NCBI GenBank assembly: GCA_038199265.1
Contig: JBBPZD010000018.1
Location: 1 to 9,002, forward strand
Direction of reading: 5' to 3'
Length of the DNA: 9,002 bases
DNA from: Allobranchiibius sp038199265
GTDB taxonomy: Bacteria; Actinomycetota; Actinomycetes; Actinomycetales; Dermatophilaceae
Shown piece after piece: positions 7,422 to 9,002 of this stretch. Position numbers and translations under genes: made by a program. Position 1 is the stretch's first letter. Each line of letters begins with the position of its first letter. The notes below the pieces were generated by a model, which was given only the letters and a program-made list of their open reading frames with translations, did no database searches and was not told the origin of the DNA.

Positions 7422-7467
7422 AGTGTCCGCAGAAACGGACATCCGTCCGTACGAAAGCGCGGACACT
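7422..7467 (-). terminator. Composite hairpin after dinB (contains repeat copy B)
   Basis: The outer arms AGTGTCCGC (7422-7430) and GCGGACACT (7459-7467) are perfect 9-bp reverse complements. Inside is a second stem, ACGGAC (7435-7440) with GTCCGT (7445-7450), closing a 4-nt loop, with a 4/8-nt internal loop between the stems. It begins 27 nt past the dinB stop, so termination or 3'-end protection of the dinB mRNA is a natural role. There is no T-run. The same bases 7425-7467 are copy B of the intergenic repeat, so it may instead be a dispersed palindromic element. Confidence 0.45.
7425..7467 (+). repeat. Intergenic 43-base direct repeat, copy B
   Basis: This is the partner of 7201-7243, offset by 224 bases, with 35/43 identical positions and an identical 17-base end. 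In this copy the GTCCG/CGGAC word occurs four times in alternating orientation, giving the nested hairpin described for 7422-7467. Two copies with a variable middle do not make a CRISPR array. Confidence 0.7.
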
Positions 7468-7494
7468 CGGGCTTACGAGGTACCGGGTGCGCTC

Positions 7495-8814
7495 TCAGCG
7501 CCAGTCGGGTGGGTCGGCGTGGTGCAGCTCTGGATCATCCACTGGGAAAGTGTGCACTCTTCCCGGCGGGGTGCCGGGGCCCTCGAACCTGGCCGTCACC
7601 CGGCCCAGGCCGCTGCCCCATACCCATCCCGCGCCGTGCACGTCGTGTCGAACGTCATGGCCCGGGGCCCAGTCACTCCTGGACCGGGCGAGTGGGGCGG
7701 GTTGAATCGCCACCTCGTCGGCTGCCTCCAATGCCTCGTCGGTGTCGAAGAGGAACCGCTCCTGAGCGTGCGTGGTGAACCCCGACACGCCAACCCCCAA
7801 TAACCGCACCCCGTTCGAGACGTCCACGGCGTCCAGTAACCGTTGGGCGGTAGCCCGGATGACTTCCGGGTCGCCCGTGGGATGCGGCAGGGTTGCCGAC
7901 CGCGTCGCAGTGCTGAAGTCGTGTTGCCGCACCTTGATGGTGACTGTCCGCGCGAACGACGCGCCCTCGGCGAGCCGACCCGTCACCCGTGTCGTCATGC
8001 GTGCCAGTTCGGAGGCGAGGAGTCGCGAGTCGGTGACGTCGACCTCGAAGGTCTCCTCGGCGGACACGCTCTTGGCCTCACGTTCCATCTCCACCTCGCG
8101 ATCGTCCTGCGCCCGCGCCAGCCGGTAGATGCCGCGGCCGTGCGAATCACCGAAGACACTGATCAGATCCGGTTCGCCCATCCGCTGCAGATCGGCCACG
8201 GATTCGACCCCGAAGGTTCGAAGTCGGGTGGCCGTTGCCGGTCCGATACCGCCGATGGCCCGCACAGAAAGCGGAGCAAGCAGCTCCAACTCCGTACCGG
8301 GCGGCACCACCACGAGACCCACCGGCTTGTCGAGGTCGGAGGCGATCTTGGCGAGCATCTTCGACGATCCGATGCCAACCGAGGCGGTCAGCCCTCCCGT
8401 TACTTTCGGGATGTCGGCGAGTAGTTCCCGGGCCCGCTCAGTGACCGCGTCGACCGTCAGATCGATTCCCGCTTCAGCGAGGTCTACGTAGGCCTCGTCG
8501 ACCGAGACCTGCTCGATTCTCGGCGAGAGTTCGCGCAGCAAGGCCATGACGGCCTCGCTGGAGCGGGAGTAGGCAGCGAAGCGGGGCGACAAAAACGCGG
8601 TCCCTGACGGGCACAGGCGTCGTGCCTGGGCGGTCGGCATCGCCGACCGTGCGCCGTATGCCCTCGCTTCGTAGGACGCAGTCGCTATGACCCCCCGGTA
8701 CCCGGTGCCTCCGACGCAGACCGGCTTGCCCAGCAACGACGGCTTGTCACGCTGTTCGACTGCGGCGAAGAAAGCGTCCAGATCCAGATGCAGGATGCTG
8801 GCCGTTTTTCGCAC
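7495..8814 (-). CDS. dinB: DNA polymerase IV, Y-family, DinB1/DinX type
   Basis: This is a translesion polymerase that copies past damaged bases with low fidelity, 439 aa from the chosen start. Palm motifs: HLDLDAFFAAVEQ with catalytic D11 and steric-gate F16, and SVDEAYVDL with D106 and E107. YEARAYGARSAMP is the fingers motif. Other parts are GIGSSKMLAKIASD, a helix-hairpin-helix thumb (RAIGGIGPATATRL, about 185-198), and the little finger about 245-348. QERFLF (351-356) resembles a sliding-clamp-binding motif. Residues about 382-439 match the C-terminal extension of mycobacterial DinB1 (GAGWVWGSGLGRVTARFE; HTFPVDD). I chose GTG at 8814 because MRKTASILHLDLDAFF starts as family members do. 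An in-frame ATG at 8868 would add 18 unconserved residues and lies inside an inverted-repeat stem; neither start has a strong ribosome-binding site. The gene follows a recQ-like gene in the same direction. Confidence 0.92.
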   Translation of the reverse strand: MRKTASILHLDLDAFFAAVEQRDKPSLLGKPVCVGGTGYRGVIATASYEARAYGARSAMPTAQARRLCPSGTAFLSPRFAAYSRSSEAVMALLRELSPRIEQVSVDEAYVDLAEAGIDLTVDAVTERARELLADIPKVTGGLTASVGIGSSKMLAKIASDLDKPVGLVVVPPGTELELLAPLSVRAIGGIGPATATRLRTFGVESVADLQRMGEPDLISVFGDSHGRGIYRLARAQDDREVEMEREAKSVSAEETFEVDVTDSRLLASELARMTTRVTGRLAEGASFARTVTIKVRQHDFSTATRSATLPHPTGDPEVIRATAQRLLDAVDVSNGVRLLGVGVSGFTTHAQERFLFDTDEALEAADEVAIQPAPLARSRSDWAPGHDVRHDVHGAGWVWGSGLGRVTARFEGPGTPPGRVHTFPVDDPELHHADPPDWR

Positions 8815-8862
8815 GGCCTGATTGTCTCGTGCTCCCCAAGCCAGAACTACATGACCCGGATT

Positions 8863-8885
8863 CAGCATCTGGCCAACAGATGCTG
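8863..8885. repeat. Perfect 9-bp inverted repeat between recQ-like gene and dinB
   Basis: CAGCATCTG (8863-8871) and CAGATGCTG (8877-8885) are perfect reverse complements with a 5-nt loop. The repeat begins 4 nt past the recQ-like stop. In the minus-strand mRNA the hairpin would bury the ATG at 8866-8868. It may be a weak terminator, an operator or an mRNA structure that steers ribosomes to the later GTG. It does not match the LexA consensus. Confidence 0.45.
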
Positions 8886-8889
8886 CCGG

Positions 8890-9002
8890 TCAGACCGTTC
8901 GATGGATGAGCAAAGGCAACACCGCGTTCGCCCCGGCCTCCCGGATCGTCGCCGCAGCGACGGTCACCGCCCAACCCGAACGAGAAGCATCGACGACGAG
9001 CA
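8890..9002 (-). CDS. recQ: RecQ-like helicase, C-terminal end only (partial)
   Basis: Only the last 36 complete codons are in the window; the gene runs off the right edge. The residues LVVDASRSGWAVTVAAATI followed by REAGANAVLPLLIHRTV then TGA (8890-8892) match the phosphoribosyltransferase-like C-terminus (LVDD..tGWT.TvAa..LR.aGA..VLPL) that ends actinobacterial RecQ helicases. That module resembles ComF-type phosphoribosyltransferases, so a stand-alone protein of that fold is the main alternative. RecQ unwinds DNA 3' to 5' in recombinational repair, which fits with a repair polymerase immediately downstream. The stop lies 75 nt before the chosen dinB start, so cotranscription is plausible. 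The reading comes from translating the edge by hand. Confidence 0.65.
   Translation of the reverse strand, partial: LVVDASRSGWAVTVAAATIREAGANAVLPLLIHRTV

Larger units (their letters stand above)
7134..7494. other. Intergenic region between dinB and the ligase operon
   Basis: These 361 bases hold no convincing gene on either strand. They contain two diverged copies of a 43-base repeat (7201-7243 and 7425-7467), a compact palindrome GCCGTC-GG-GACGGC (7275-7288), an SOS-box-like motif (7351-7364), a weak candidate promoter (7311-7339) and, close to the operon start, a small hairpin with 5-bp arms at 7153-7157 and 7163-7167. All neighbouring genes read to the left, so the region must hold the end of the dinB transcript and, if there is one, the promoter of the three-gene operon. 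Confidence 0.8.

Noticed and set aside
7201..7467. CRISPR-like repeats
   Set aside because: There are only two copies, the identity is partial and the copies are 224 bases apart, so there is no array of regular spacers.
6525..7778. 417-codon open frame on the plus strand spanning the intergenic region
   Set aside because: It is antisense to two firmly identified genes and crosses both repeat copies; its composition changes along its length and no domain is visible.
8897..8902. GTTCGA, a half-site of the mycobacterial LexA box, near the dinB upstream region
   Set aside because: The partner half four bases away does not match TCGAAC, and the bases are inside the recQ-like coding end.

Overview
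The window is GC-rich, with dense minus-strand coding, GTG starts and an actinobacterial DinB1/DinX-type polymerase. This points to a high-GC Gram-positive (Actinomycetota). The DinB N-terminus looks most like Micrococcales, but that order-level placement is a recollection of family sequences, not a computed result. Every gene I can support reads right to left on the minus strand.

Right end (about 7495-9002), DNA repair: the last codons of a gene that looks like recQ (C-terminal phosphoribosyltransferase-like domain) enter from the right edge. They are followed by dinB, a Y-family DNA polymerase IV with intact catalytic carboxylates and the C-terminal extension seen in mycobacterial DinB1. 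An inverted repeat sits between the two genes and covers the most upstream possible dinB start.

Middle (7134-7494): a 361-base non-coding gap. It holds two diverged copies of a 43-base repeat with GTCCGC/GCGGAC ends, a composite hairpin just past the dinB stop, an SOS-box-like sequence and a weak candidate promoter.

Left (116-7133): a tight three-gene operon: (1) a two-module protein of about 1129 aa, transglutaminase-like then DUF2126 (COG4196), whose second part carries glutamine-synthetase-like motifs; (2) a circularly permuted ATP-grasp enzyme fused to an alpha-E domain (COG2308+COG2307), 889 aa; (3) a second stand-alone transglutaminase-like protein (COG1305), 316 aa. The first junction has an 11-nt gap in which the TAG stop forms part of the next gene's UAGGG ribosome-binding site. 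The second junction is an ATGA overlap. A perfect 13-bp inverted repeat about 50 nt beyond the operon may be its terminator. This set is a widespread, computationally predicted amide/peptide-ligase system whose substrate is, as far as I know, undetermined. Two ATP-dependent COOH-NH2 ligase-type modules plus two papain-fold amidase/transferase modules suggest making and cutting or transferring an amide- or isopeptide-linked product. The Anbu proteasome-like peptidase often linked to this system is not in view. This operon is the best candidate here for an undescribed system.
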